Below, piece after piece: positions 30,780 through 41,600 of a DNA stretch of 64,000 nt. The position numbers and the translations under genes are program-made. The notes under the pieces were generated by a model. That model was not told the origin of the DNA, did not search any database, and saw only the letters and a list, made by a program, of their open reading frames with translations. Position 1 is the stretch's first letter. Every line of letters starts with the position of its first letter. Where the stretch lies: contig OZ037894.1 of assembly GCA_964035575.1 (NCBI GenBank), positions 558,001 to 622,000 of the forward strand, read 5' to 3'. The stretch is from Rhynchopus sp. YZ270_cl-10. Its lineage: Eukaryota; Euglenozoa; Diplonemea; Diplonemida; Diplonemidae.

Positions 30780-32334
30780 AAAAAAAAAAGTTGTATTTTT
30801 TCCCCCAAGAAAGTAAAATGGAGTGATTCTAAAGGGGTAGAGGAGAGAGAGAGAGAGAGAGAGATATTCCCAGTCCTTTTATAAAAAGGACATTTTCCAC
30901 TAGATCCCCGTTTTGGAAAGGGAAAAAAAAAAATGTGATTGGATGGGTTTTGGTGTGGGAGAAGAGAGGTCCCCGTTCTTTCATAATGATTTTTTTTCTT
31001 TGAAAATTTTTTTGTTCTCCTGTTCCCCCTCCCCTTCCCCCCGTTTACCTGTTTGTATCAGATGTGTTGTTTTTTTTTTATTTGGGATTCCCAGCGGTCT
31101 TCCAAATTTTTAAAAAATACCCCCTTCCTTTTTTAAGGCGTCTCCCCTGGTAAGATACCCCTAAGCACAAGAGAGTGTTTAAAGGTATCTTACCACGAAA
31201 AAAAAACTTTTCTTTTGTTCTCCCTCCCCCCTCCCTTTTTTTGTATTGAGGAGGAGGGAAAGCGCGTTTTTTTTCCCCCCCTGCATCGTTGTGTATTTTA
31301 TAAGTCCCCAACAAAAAAAAAACCCCCCCCACTAGATTCCTACCCTCCCAAATTATGTGCTTTTTTATTATTCCTCTCCCAAAAAATATAAGCGAATTTT
31401 TGCGATATGTGGGTTCTCCTCAGATGAAAGATATCCATTTTTTTTTCTTCCAAATTTTATTTTAGGGGGCCTGAGAATACACAGAGAGAGAGAGAGGCTT
31501 TTGGTTATGCTTATCAATTTCTTCCTTTGTGTTCCTTCTATTTATTTATTTTCTTTGTTTTCTCTACTTAACTTCCCCCAATAACCAAGGAGGATTCAAG
31601 AAAAAAAAGAAAGCAACCTCGCTATGAACGCCTGGCTGTCACAAGCCAGTTATTCCCCCTGGCAAGTTTTTTTTTATTATTGTGCTTTCATCCAAAATGG
31701 CTGGCATCATACGTGGGTCAGTCGGAGGTGCCTGCATCAACAACTACAGTTTTTTTTTTTTCTCTGTCACCCCTCCAGCTTCACCCCTTCAACCCCTGTA
31801 GATATACCATTATATGAACACACCTCCCCTAAGGGATATTTCGTGGGGAAAATATGCAGAATATTGCTTTGTGCGGTCTCTTGCATTATCCTTTTTCCAT
31901 CGTTCCAAACAAAAAAAAAAAATACAAAATACCCCTGTATCGGACATTGTTTTGCACAAGAAAAAGACATTTAAAATTCCTCTTTGAAAAACAACAAAAT
32001 ATTTTAACCTATTGAGTAAAAGTACACAGCACAGAACCTACCTTTGTCTGGGTGATGTGTTGATAACAACCACAAAAAAAAAAGGGGGACTTTTGATGTC
32101 GGAATGGGAAATTGCACCAAATGTCCGTGTCACGAACCCACCTTTGTTCACAAAAAAAAAATATGTATCTATCCTTCTTGAGGATCCCTCCCTTCCTTTG
32201 CCCAAATGGACGTCCTCACTCCATACAAAAAACCATCCCTAGCAAAACAGGAGAGGGGGTCCAAATAAAATACACATTCTCACCTCCCCTCCTCCTCCTC
32301 TCCTCCCCCTCCCCCTCCCTCTCCCTTCCTCATT
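30780..32334. other. Intergenic spacer
   Basis: Low-complexity, with a GA microsatellite at about 30842-30864, a 12-bp stem hairpin TGGTAAGATACC / GGTATCTTACCA (31148-31195) and a GGTCAGTCGGAGG repeat at 31681-31749. A long CCTCCTCCTC-type pyrimidine tract (32280-32330) abuts the next ATG. No gene supported. Confidence 0.6.
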
Positions 32335-33075
32335 ATGACAGCGGTCGAGCCACCCCTGGGGGGGACACACAGCAGTGCGTCCCCTTCAATGCACGACACT
32401 GGGGGGGTTCCTGCGGAAGGGGTTCTGGCAGACCTGCTTGAGGGAACGGAGGTGGAGGCATTTGGCTTGCGGAACAACTTAGAGCTGAACGGATCTGCAG
32501 GCCACGTTGTAGGGAAGCAACGCGCACCGGACGGGGCGGTTTTGGTGGCGGTCCGTTTGCTTCGTGGGGAAACCCGGCTGTTTAACCGAGCAAACCTACG
32601 CGAACCTTTGGCAGGACCGCTTCCAAACCTTACTGGTGCTTGGGGAGCATGGTTCAGCGCGACTCACGTATTTCACCATGAAGGCTCGAAGTTGACGGTC
32701 GTTGATTCCAGTAGTGGAAAGATCTATCAAGGGATTGTCAAGCAGGAAAAGCCTGATTTGGGTCCGTCATTGAAAATGCAGGTTATCCGAGCGGATCATC
32801 CACAAGGCTGGATCGGCCCTACCGACGATGAACCGCAACCTATGCCTCTCCCACCAACGGAAAAGAAGCAAGGGGAAAAGCGTGTGTCGATAATGCTGTA
32901 CGTTATGGGGACGGTAGGGAAGTTTAACCCTAGAACGAAGGCGATTACCTGGAAGTCTGGTGCAGTGTGGACCAGGACGCGTGGGAAGGAAAGCGCGAAG
33001 CTTGCCGTATCACACCCAGCGCTAACCCAAGGTGCCATTCCAGACAGCCCAAATGGGCAGAATTTTAGCATCTAA
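32335..33075 (+). CDS. Hypothetical protein with SH3/KOW-like motif
   Basis: A single 246-aa exon. Residues about 42-90 (LELNGSAGHVVGKQ, then VAVRLLRGETRLFNRANLRE) fit the small beta-barrel motif, LNG..G.V.G followed by a final NL, that recurs in many protist and algal proteins and is thought to mediate protein or nucleic-acid contacts. The remainder is not recognised: several beta-rich stretches and a Pro-rich linker near 165-177. No signal peptide or membrane segment. A pure pyrimidine tract lies directly upstream. The stop codon is only 10 bp from a retroposon poly-T tail, so the 3' UTR has probably been changed by that insertion. Confidence 0.6.
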   Translation: MTAVEPPLGGTHSSASPSMHDTGGVPAEGVLADLLEGTEVEAFGLRNNLELNGSAGHVVGKQRAPDGAVLVAVRLLRGETRLFNRANLREPLAGPLPNLTGAWGAWFSATHVFHHEGSKLTVVDSSSGKIYQGIVKQEKPDLGPSLKMQVIRADHPQGWIGPTDDEPQPMPLPPTEKKQGEKRVSIMLYVMGTVGKFNPRTKAITWKSGAVWTRTRGKESAKLAVSHPALTQGAIPDSPNGQNFSI

Positions 33076-33084
33076 AATGAGGTT

Positions 33085-33237
33085 GTTTTTTTTTTTTTTT
33101 TCACTGTAACCTACCATGGTAGGCGTGACGCTGACTACGCGGTAATTATTGGTAGCCGCGCCACTGGTACTGCCTCTTGCTTAGTTTTGTTGTTGTGCTA
33201 CTTAGCGGGGTTCCACACTGCGACGGGGCAGGGGGGA
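33085..33237 (-). repeat. Poly-A retroposon 3' end, longer copy
   Basis: Shared over 153 bp with 53268-53420, nearly identical, from the T-run through CCTACCATGGTAGG (a perfect palindrome) to GCGACGGGGCAGGGGGGA. The relatedness may extend a little past 33237, but no other copy shows it. Confidence 0.8.
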
Positions 33238-33390
33238 CAGCTTCCCTTTTCCTCTTGGAGACACAGTCCGCACACCTCTCCCCAAGGTGTGGCAGAGCCT
33301 ACTGACTCTGGGCTGACGACAAAAGGGGACATGCCCTCAAAGAAATAAGCTAAAAAATTTGGGTTTTTTTTTTGTTTTTTGTTTTTGTTT
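33238..33390. other. Short sequence between two retroposon insertions
   Basis: Possibly further 5' sequence of the retroposon, since it has the same balanced composition up to about 33345, followed by T-rich DNA. TTGTTTTTGTTT at 33379-33390 recurs at 34471-34482 and may be the target duplication of the LINE. Confidence 0.4.
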
Positions 33391-34470
33391 CTGTTTCTGT
33401 TTCTGTATTTTTTTTTTTTTTTTTAAATTTTGTTTCTTATTTTGATAAGGTAGGTTAAAAAGTCATCACGCCGGTGTCACATCAGTGACTCAATGGCGCA
33501 TGAGTGATTCAATTTCATCGTCCAGATATCCAGCCTCGCAAAGGAAGCGGAGCACGTCTGCCTCATGGCGCTGCATCAGCTGCCCCAGGTTCGTTGTAGG
33601 GAGGCTGGAGCGTGGGGTTGCGGGGTTGCTGCACCGGGAGAAGATGTGGCGGAGCGAAGCCTCTTCGGAGCAACGTGGGCAGTACGCCGTCCTGTCCGGG
33701 TGCAGCTTGTTGTAGACGAGTGGGTGGCGTTCCACTCGGAGGTTGCGGATGGTCGTCGCACCCAGCCGCGTGAGGTGCGGTGTACGCAGCGCAGGTCGGT
33801 GCAGGGCGGTGGTGGATCCACTCTTGTAGGAGTAGATGCTGTTCTCAGCCGGTGTGGGCTCACGGCTGAGGGCACGTCGCTTCACGCACGCGCGGATGCT
33901 CGCAAGGCTGATCCGCTCGTGGTTCGCAGGGCTGCCGTTCGCACGGCTAGCGAGCTTGTCGGCTGCCTCATTGCCTAGCACCCCCACGTGGGAGGGGATG
34001 TAGTGCAGGTGGAGTTTGTACCCTTCACGGGCACGTGAGTGTAGGAGACGCCAGAGTCGGTGCAGCGTGTCCTCGTGCACCCCGCATGGGCCACTCGCCA
34101 GCGCCATCAGTGCGGATTGTGAGTCCGTGAGCAGGAGCACTTCTGCGGGTGCGTTCCAGGTCGTGATGCCTTCCAAGCCAAGGCAGATTGCCACCAGCTC
34201 AGCCTGGTAACTGGAGCTCACTGTGCCCGCTCCGGTTTGCAGCTCCTTGCTGTGTGAGTGTAGTCGATCCCCCGCGTAGAACACGGCGCCAGCGCCACCC
34301 CGTTGGTGCACAGGTGGGTTTGGGTTAGCGGCGGTCACGCGCTGGGACACGTCTTGGCACGACCCGTCGGTGTAGACGTGCACGTCGTAGTGGGGTAGAG
34401 CGGCGAGGGTCTCTTCCGCCCGCAGTAGCATGATGTCAGCCGGCATTCCGCTGCTCTTGTTGATGCCCGG
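33391..34470 (-). mobile_element. 5'-truncated non-LTR retrotransposon (LINE) with RNase H
   Basis: On the - strand the open frame (33490-34488, its first few codons outside the element) is followed by about 50 nt of 3' UTR and an A-run at 33407-33424. A 12-bp T/G-rich direct repeat flanks it. Only the 3' end of the element is present; no reverse transcriptase remains. Confidence 0.75.
33490..34470 (-). CDS. LINE ORF2 C-terminus: RNase H and CCHC zinc knuckle
   Basis: RNase H1-type domain with catalytic residues, numbered in the 332-codon frame from 34488: D41 (YTDGSC), E97 (SYQAELVAI), D122 (TDSQSAL) and D177 (GNEAADKLA). It is followed by a C-X2-C-X7-H-X4-C motif (C270, C273, H281, C286), the usual C-terminal knuckle of RNase H-bearing LINEs. 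The frame has no internal stop, so the insertion is young or recently active. The frame is cut at the 5' end by truncation, so it is a fragment rather than a working gene. Confidence 0.88.
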   Translation of the reverse strand, partial: PGINKSSGMPADIMLLRAEETLAALPHYDVHVYTDGSCQDVSQRVTAANPNPPVHQRGGAGAVFYAGDRLHSHSKELQTGAGTVSSSYQAELVAICLGLEGITTWNAPAEVLLLTDSQSALMALASGPCGVHEDTLHRLWRLLHSRAREGYKLHLHYIPSHVGVLGNEAADKLASRANGSPANHERISLASIRACVKRRALSREPTPAENSIYSYKSGSTTALHRPALRTPHLTRLGATTIRNLRVERHPLVYNKLHPDRTAYCPRCSEEASLRHIFSRCSNPATPRSSLPTTNLGQLMQRHEADVLRFLCEAGYLDDEIESLMRH

Positions 34471-34794
34471 TTGTTTTTGTTTGTACAATTTTTCTCTCTG
34501 TTTTTTTTGGTTTTTTCTTTTGTCGAAATAATTGTTTTGTAATTCTCTTGCCTTTTTCTTTTGTTGACCCTATACAAATGTCAACTCAATAGAAACGAAA
34601 ACCACTCTTCTTCTTTATCTCTTCTCCCCAGTTAACTTCTTTAGAGCAGCTTTGCTACGACATAGGGAGATCTGGTGTGTATAAAAGCTTCCCGTTTTTT
34701 GTTTCGTTTTTTTTTATTGCCACTTAGCAGGAAGTAGCTCCTAGTCTACTGCACTGCTCATCCACGGTGTGAGGGAGAACCGATTATTAGTCAC

Positions 34795-35250
34795 TTAGGC
34801 CGCGACGGCTTCCTCCTCGGTGTCGATCGCAGCTAGGGGGCTGAGCCTCTGCAACACAGAGAGCCGGGTCACCTGCATCCTTGCCAGTCGCCCCAGCACG
34901 GCGTCGGCCTCCTCCGCCGTCTCGACGATGCCTACGGCCTCCATCACCACCTTCGACTCCGCTAGCCTGTGTGTGCTTTCGTGCCCGGTGTGCTTGCCGT
35001 TCCTCGCATCTGCGAAATGCTGCATCAGCTCCATCTGCGCGATCTTCCTCTCGGGGGAGGTCTCATAAGGCGATGATGGGAATGAGGCTGTCCTCGTCCG
35101 CAAGAAAAACGGGCAAACGTCTCTTCCCCCACCGCGCGCGAATCGACGGGAGGATCAGGGCCGGCCTCCTCGGCGCCGTCTTCACACCCCTGCCTTCTGT
35201 TCGCCACGTCGGCACTGCTATTACCGGGCCAGGGTCTCCTGCACACATGG
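34795..35250 (-). pseudogene. Possible - strand coding remnant or two-exon gene
   Basis: GC-rich, gene-like sequence on the - strand. The frame opening near 35248 reads to about 35063 (ending FLADEDSLIPIIAL). A different frame then reads from about 35103 to 34795 with a helical product (IAQMELMQHFADARNG, then AESKVVMEAVGIVETAEEAD). The switch of frame means an intron I cannot place, a frameshift, or a LINE ORF1-like relic. It is one of very few - strand coding signals and lies just upstream of the truncated LINE. Family unknown. Confidence 0.35.
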
Positions 35251-35504
35251 TCTCTTCCTCCGTTGAGTAGATAGCCTCAAGGGTGTCCTACACAAACTGA
35301 CCTTAAACCAAACCTTCCTTTACCACATCCGGTACATCTTTGCACGGAGCCACCAGCACCTTACTCACCTTGAACCATAACACTTTTGCTGGGGTCGCCC
35401 GAAAATTCGTTCAAATCCATGATTTGTTGTGAGTGTACCTTCCCTCACAATTTTTTTTTTTCATGGCATTGGGCTGTTCTCGATACACCAGACCTCCTCT
35501 CTTT

Positions 35505-35554
35505 TCCCTTCCTCTTCCTCTTCTTCCTCCTCCCCCCTTCACCTCTCTCTACAG
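35505..35554 (+). promoter_or_regulatory. Pyrimidine tract and ACAG: probable trans-splice acceptor
   Basis: A CTTCCTCCTCC-type tract ends in CTACAG at 35554. The leader to ATG 35651 is 96 nt and contains a short upstream ATG (35582) with a stop soon after. Confidence 0.45.
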
Positions 35555-35650
35555 AACAAACAATCCACCATTTTTTCTCCAATGATAATATCAATTGAGC
35601 GTCCGCATTTCTGAAATATCGAATTGAAAAATAGAACAAAAAACAATTCA

Positions 35651-38600
35651 ATGAAACAGTCTATTTTGTCGTTGTGGTGTGTACTGCAGGGCTGGCTGTT
35701 CGTTCTTTTATCGCTCCCGATGGGTAGCAGGGCGGGCGAAACTGCGACTGTCACGTACACTTTGACTGGGAGCGCATCCCACTCTGAATCGCCAACGATG
35801 TCCCGGTCGCCATCCGCAACCATATCGCGGTCTCCAACGTTCTCTGTGTCGCCGTCCGCATCATTTTCGAAATCGCTGTCTGCCTCCCGCAGTGCAACCT
35901 TTTCCCGCACAAAGGAGTATTTTCATAACAACACTGTGACCATGGAGCCCTACCGTGGTCTGCAAGAAGGACAGGAATTTCGTCTCAAATTTGATGCACA
36001 TTACAGTGCGTTTGGTAAAAGCTACAGCGCCAAGCGTTTCAACGTCTCCGATGCAGGCTCCATCCAGACTATGGGGTTTGAGTACAGCAGGGAGCTGGAC
36101 CAGAACTGCAGTGGGTATATTTCTGCTGTGGAGTCTCTGTTTCATACCTTCAGCTTTGGGGTGAGCAGGGAGGACAGTGGGAAGGCAGAATGGTTTGTGG
36201 ACACCGCGTACGTCACGGCTGTCGCGCCTGCAGTACGGTTTGTGGTATGCTACAAGCACCGGGTCGACCCAGCTTTGGTAGACTTCGAGTACAACGACAA
36301 ATGGATATTGCTACGCGACGGAGCCGATTATGTCGCAACCCCAGAAAAATCCTTCACCTTCTACTATATCCCCGCACCCATAGTGCAAAGGAGCAACGCA
36401 GTGGTAAAGGTGATTAGCACTGAAACTGGGTGGAATTTTACGGCAACCCCATCCGGGTGTTTGTTCTGTGGGGTGTCTGATAGCTTTAAAATTGTCCGCA
36501 AAGGGGCGACCTGTACTGAAGAAAAGCAGGGGTTTGCTTCGCCGTATTATGGGTCAAATTTTGTGAATGAATATGGAGAATGGACGGCAAATGGTGGGTT
36601 GGCGGAGCTGGCGACCTCTGGTGGGGCGGGCGTTTTTGGTACTGCATTTATCAACCCCTTGGTTGACACTACCGACGGAGGCACTATTTTGTACAACGAA
36701 ACGAACGGGGCTGCTCGCGAGGCATTTGCCTATGTCACCTTACCACACCTAGAAGGGGACTACGACGTCTGCTTCTCCTCCCTTGAGCAACGAAAACGCA
36801 TCTATCCCTACCAAAACAAAACCATGCCGATTCCGGTCTGGCGACGCCTCCGGGCCTGCAGCAGCGCTAGCTGTGGAGAGGACATTGCGACCTATACGGA
36901 GGACACCTCTTCTACAAAGGTCTCCCAATGGAGTACATTATCAATGAATGCGACGTCGTTTACGGTGGTACCAGAAGTGTTGTCGTGGAGCATGCCATAT
37001 CTCAACCCTGATTCATATGGTGTGGTGTCGGTGCAGGATCTTGAAGGCAACCGGACCACCCTGTATGGTACTGAAACGCATGAGGCTACCTCCTATTGGC
37101 GGCCGGTAGGTGGTGCTGCGATGAAGGTGCTCCCAGCATCTCGTTTTCCTGTTTTTAGCGGAAATCCTTCAATCACAACCCTCAGCTGTTGGGATCGTGG
37201 TGCCGGAGGGGATGCATCGCTTCTCGAGCCTACCTCTGATGTGCACATCTCATATTCCCTCACCCAAACCTCACCGCACTCCGTTTCAATGCCCTTCTAC
37301 GTGCCCATCGAACAGAATGTGACATACTATGTATGTCTGCGCGAAGGGTTTAGAGGTGTAGGGTCTACAACAGGAGGCTGGAGGGTGGTTCCGTATGCAG
37401 GGTCTGCGAGTTTGGCGTACAGAGATTCTTATGTGTTGCGTCCAGGGTATTACAATGTAACCATCCAGGACCGTGCCTGGGGATGGAAGATGAACGACAC
37501 CCGCGCAGCAACCTGGGGAGGTCTTACCCTCTACCATAGCAACGCAACAGAGATTTCTGGGGGTGTATGGCGCAATGTGCGTGGAGGTGGGGTCAGGGTA
37601 CGACTTATTCCTGAAGGGAGACCCTGCGATTGGAACCACGTTGATACAGTTATTTCAACCTACCGGGGTGCGGAGTCAACCCTTGCTGGACAGGCGGAAT
37701 GTGATGCACAACATATTGCACGTCTACAAAACTCTTCTGAGTGTTTAGGAGAGCTGGACGGTTCAGCAGCATTGCAACACACCTTCACCTTTCACCTCCC
37801 CGAGGAAAGTGCCCGCGGGTTTGCAGTATGCTATAAATACGGCAGTGAAAATTGGTTGAAAGACGCTACCCCCCTTTATGTCGCCCCACGCAGTAACATT
37901 TCACTGAGTTTTGGGGAGAGGAGGGCAGGGGTGGAAACGCTGTTTACTGTACAGGAGCATACCGTGGCGCATGAAGGGGGCTCCCTCGCGACGGATTCGC
38001 ATCGTGGAAGAGGGTCGAGAGGGGATTTGTTTCGTTTGGTTCCTTTACACCGTGTTGGAGGCCCTGCAGTGTCGTGTCAGATCAACCCAATGAACTACGA
38101 CGCAGGTTTATTGGACACATATCTCTCTGTAGTGTGCACCGGGAGTTTTTATGCTTCATCTGCTTCCGATTCTTGTCAAATTCTGCGCACCTCATTAGGA
38201 CTAAAAGACCTAATTTCATTAAATGAGCGAACCCCAGAGGCATACAGAACTTTAGTACAACAGGATGTTTCTGTATTCGGTCTGTTTGCAACGGGGGCAG
38301 TGTTGACACTACCCACAGCGAATATGGAGTATCAGATCTGCTACAAACAGACCCACCCTGCAAGAGGAAACTGGCTGATCTTCAATGAAACCATTCGTAT
38401 CGAACCGCAAGACCCTATTGTAGTGGTCACCCCATCGGAGAGGACGGTTCTTATTGGGGGTTCTCTACAGCGGTTTGAAGTGGAGGTGCCGCGAGAGAAC
38501 GGCATCGCGATTTCAGATTTTAACAACCACGCCTTAAGCTCGCTTGCACAGCAGATCGTGGTGGGGACTCAGGTGGATACGGGAGAAGAGAGCGGTGTGG

Positions 38601-41600
38601 TAACAGGGTTTTATCTCACCCCAATTACAACCACTACCGTCACCCCAGTGGTAGGGACGAACCCGGATGTTGAGGTGACACTATACACGGGAGTGGTTGT
38701 GGCGAAGGCGCTCTCGAGTCTGACGATCTCCTCTGCGGAGACGGTGTTTGCATATAACAAAACTGTTCCCCAACGGATTTCTGGACGTTTTATGGCAAAA
38801 TTTGTCCCTATATTCCCTGAATATGAAAACCACGGCTGCCACGATGTGCCTGCCTCCACCTCAAGCACCCCGTATGGGTCGTACACAGATCATGCGACGG
38901 CAGGAAGTACGATTGATCGAATTGCGTTTCACCTCATCGCGCCGCAGGACTCTGGGAAGTACCTTTTGTGTTTACGTCTAACTGAGTTGGATGAACGGTC
39001 TTGGCGGCATGGTGGACACTTTTCTGTTGAAAACAATGGAATTCGATGGGAGATTCATGATATTCCGTTAAGTTCTGCTGCCTTGACAATCACACTATCG
39101 CATTGCGGCGATGCAAACTGTGAAGAAAACGGCAAATATTTCAACATTTCCTCTGGTGGCGATGCGGCGAAGGTAGTACCATACACCGATGCCTGCTTTG
39201 CCGAAGACCTCCTCCAAGGACCTTCCGCTACAAGCTACACCGCACAATACACCTCCCTAGGGACCTCCCGCGCAGTCGACACCACACTTCTCCCCAACGG
39301 CCTCTACGCAGAAAAACCTACAACAGATCTCGGAGAGGTCGACGGAAACTCATTAACAGCTACCTTCGGTGTCACCCTCCCGCACTATAGAGTCCGCACA
39401 CCCCTCAAAATCTGTGTCAAAACTAAAGTCCGCGGTTCGGTTCTGTGGGTGGAAGTGCAAGAGAGTGAACGGCGGTTCTCTTCATCACACCGCCCGGTGT
39501 TGCCACAGTATGGGTTGGTGGTGGTACCTTCTGCTATAGAAAGGTTTGAGCTGGATAAGACATTGCTCGCTTCAACCCAGGTGGGAGAGGCGGTTCAATT
39601 CCCTGAGGTCTTTGCGGGAACATCTGCTGTCTCCCCTGGCATCTCCCTGAGGTTTACTGACACATGGAACGCTACCTCCCCGATAGAATTCAAGCTTGTC
39701 AAAATCAATGGCAACACCCTCCCCACCGCAGGCAACGGAAGAGCCCCGCAGAGCTGTGCGCACGGTGCGGACACCTTGCAGCACCACCCTACGGTGTACA
39801 ACGCTATCCCCATAGAGTTTAGTGTGGAGGAGGGCCGTTACATTCTGTGTCTCCGACCTCAAGGGTATCCGTGGCTGCAGATTCCTGGTGGATATTATGA
39901 TGGTGTATTAAAAGGATTCATTGGGGTGACGGTATTGGCACATCCGGTGTCGTTTACGGCTTCATGGAATGTGTTGTCGTTGATCGATGCATCCTCTACG
40001 GGGTTGGTTTCAAGCAGTTCCTGGTGTGGTTTAGAGGCTGATAATTATGCTAATGGTGCAAACTGTTCTGGGTCAAATGACCGAATTTTTCTTGCAAACG
40101 ATTCAGATCTTTGCCCACCTCCATCTACCTCCGGCTGGGTCGATATTTCACGACAAAACAATGTAACCTCCGGGGTATCACAGATCAGTACAGCATCGTT
40201 TCTGCTTCCTCCGTTGTATCCATCGTCTTCAGGACGGTACAAAGTTTGTTTATATAAGGCAGGGCAATTTGATCATGGAGGGGCCTCTGTAAAAAAGAAT
40301 GTGGTATACGTCATTCGTAACAATGGAGTAGAGCAGAGCGGGAAAGGGTCGTTCTTTTATGAGACTGCAGCGGTGTTGGATGGGCTGGATGTTGTTTTTG
40401 ATTTGTCGTATAACAGCTCCTATCACTTTGTGGAGTACAATGCGAGCACTCAAAAGGACTATGCAGGGGCTCCTCTGGTGGATGGGAGTAGCACTCCAGT
40501 AGTCTCAACGGGGCAGGTGGTGTCGTTTACGGTGCGTCCTTCGTCTGGTGGTAGGGTGGTGCCATACGGAAACTTTGCAGTCTGGGTGGAATTTTGTGAA
40601 AGGGGGAAGGCCTTTTCCGATCTAACCTGCCTCACCTCGTATGAAAGCACCATAGAGAATGCAGAAAAACTCCCTTTCTCATTGCATAATATAGGAGGTG
40701 GGTCCTGTTCAGCTGGAGGAGGAGGTGGAGGTGGAGGTGGAGCGGGTTTTGGATGGACCAACCTCTTCAGTACAAAGCAGTTTCTCGAAACCGGTTTGGT
40801 TACTTTCAATTTGCAGTATACAAGCGCCTGCCCAGAAGGGTCTGCAGATGGAACACTAAACGCAGGATGTGGCATTGTCTTCAAAGGGTTGCCCGAAGGG
40901 GTAAAGCCTACTCTAATGGGTGGTGAGTATTCGGTTATATCGTCAAAACCGTATTGGCTCAATGTAAAGCAAAGGGACCCAAATGGAGTGGAAGTGAATG
41001 AGGTGTGGGTGCAGCCGGAGTATATCAACCAACAACGCAACCCGCGCAACACGCTAAACAAACAACCCTGCGCGTCGGTGGCATCTGGGGAGGCGTCGTG
41101 CCCGGTGTTCACCTGCTTCCACAATGTGCCCTGTGAGGTTCTCATCAGGGCACGGCACGACCTGACCCAGGAACGTGCCCCCGCAGGATCGCTCTACCTC
41201 CGTTTTTATGACGAGGTTGCGGTTCTTGGGAAGAACATTGTGCACAAATCATTTGGCATATCATCTGCACCTCTGGCATGGCGGAATGGGGAATACCTAC
41301 ACAGGATGACTCCGCTGTTCAGCGACACCGTTACAGACGAGGCGCTTATCTGTTTCAACGTCACCACCGCTGCAGGGATCGCTACGACGTCAAAAATTTG
41401 CGTCCACTTTACGCGCAAAATATCGCAGGCGATTCGCTTGCTGGAAGTAGAGGCATTGGATGTGGTGAACCCTTATGGGGTCATGGTGCGGCCCTGGGCT
41501 TCGACGCGGACCAACAGCGTGGCGGACACAACAAACTACACCGGGGTCGGCGCACCGGATTACTCAACAATCACTGCTGCAGAGGGTGCGTACCTGGAGT

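Noticed and set aside
31148-31195. Hairpin TGGTAAGATACC as a terminator or riboswitch
   Set aside because: A 12-bp stem in A/T-rich spacer with no conserved relatives in the window; eukaryotic context makes a bacterial-type terminator or riboswitch unlikely.
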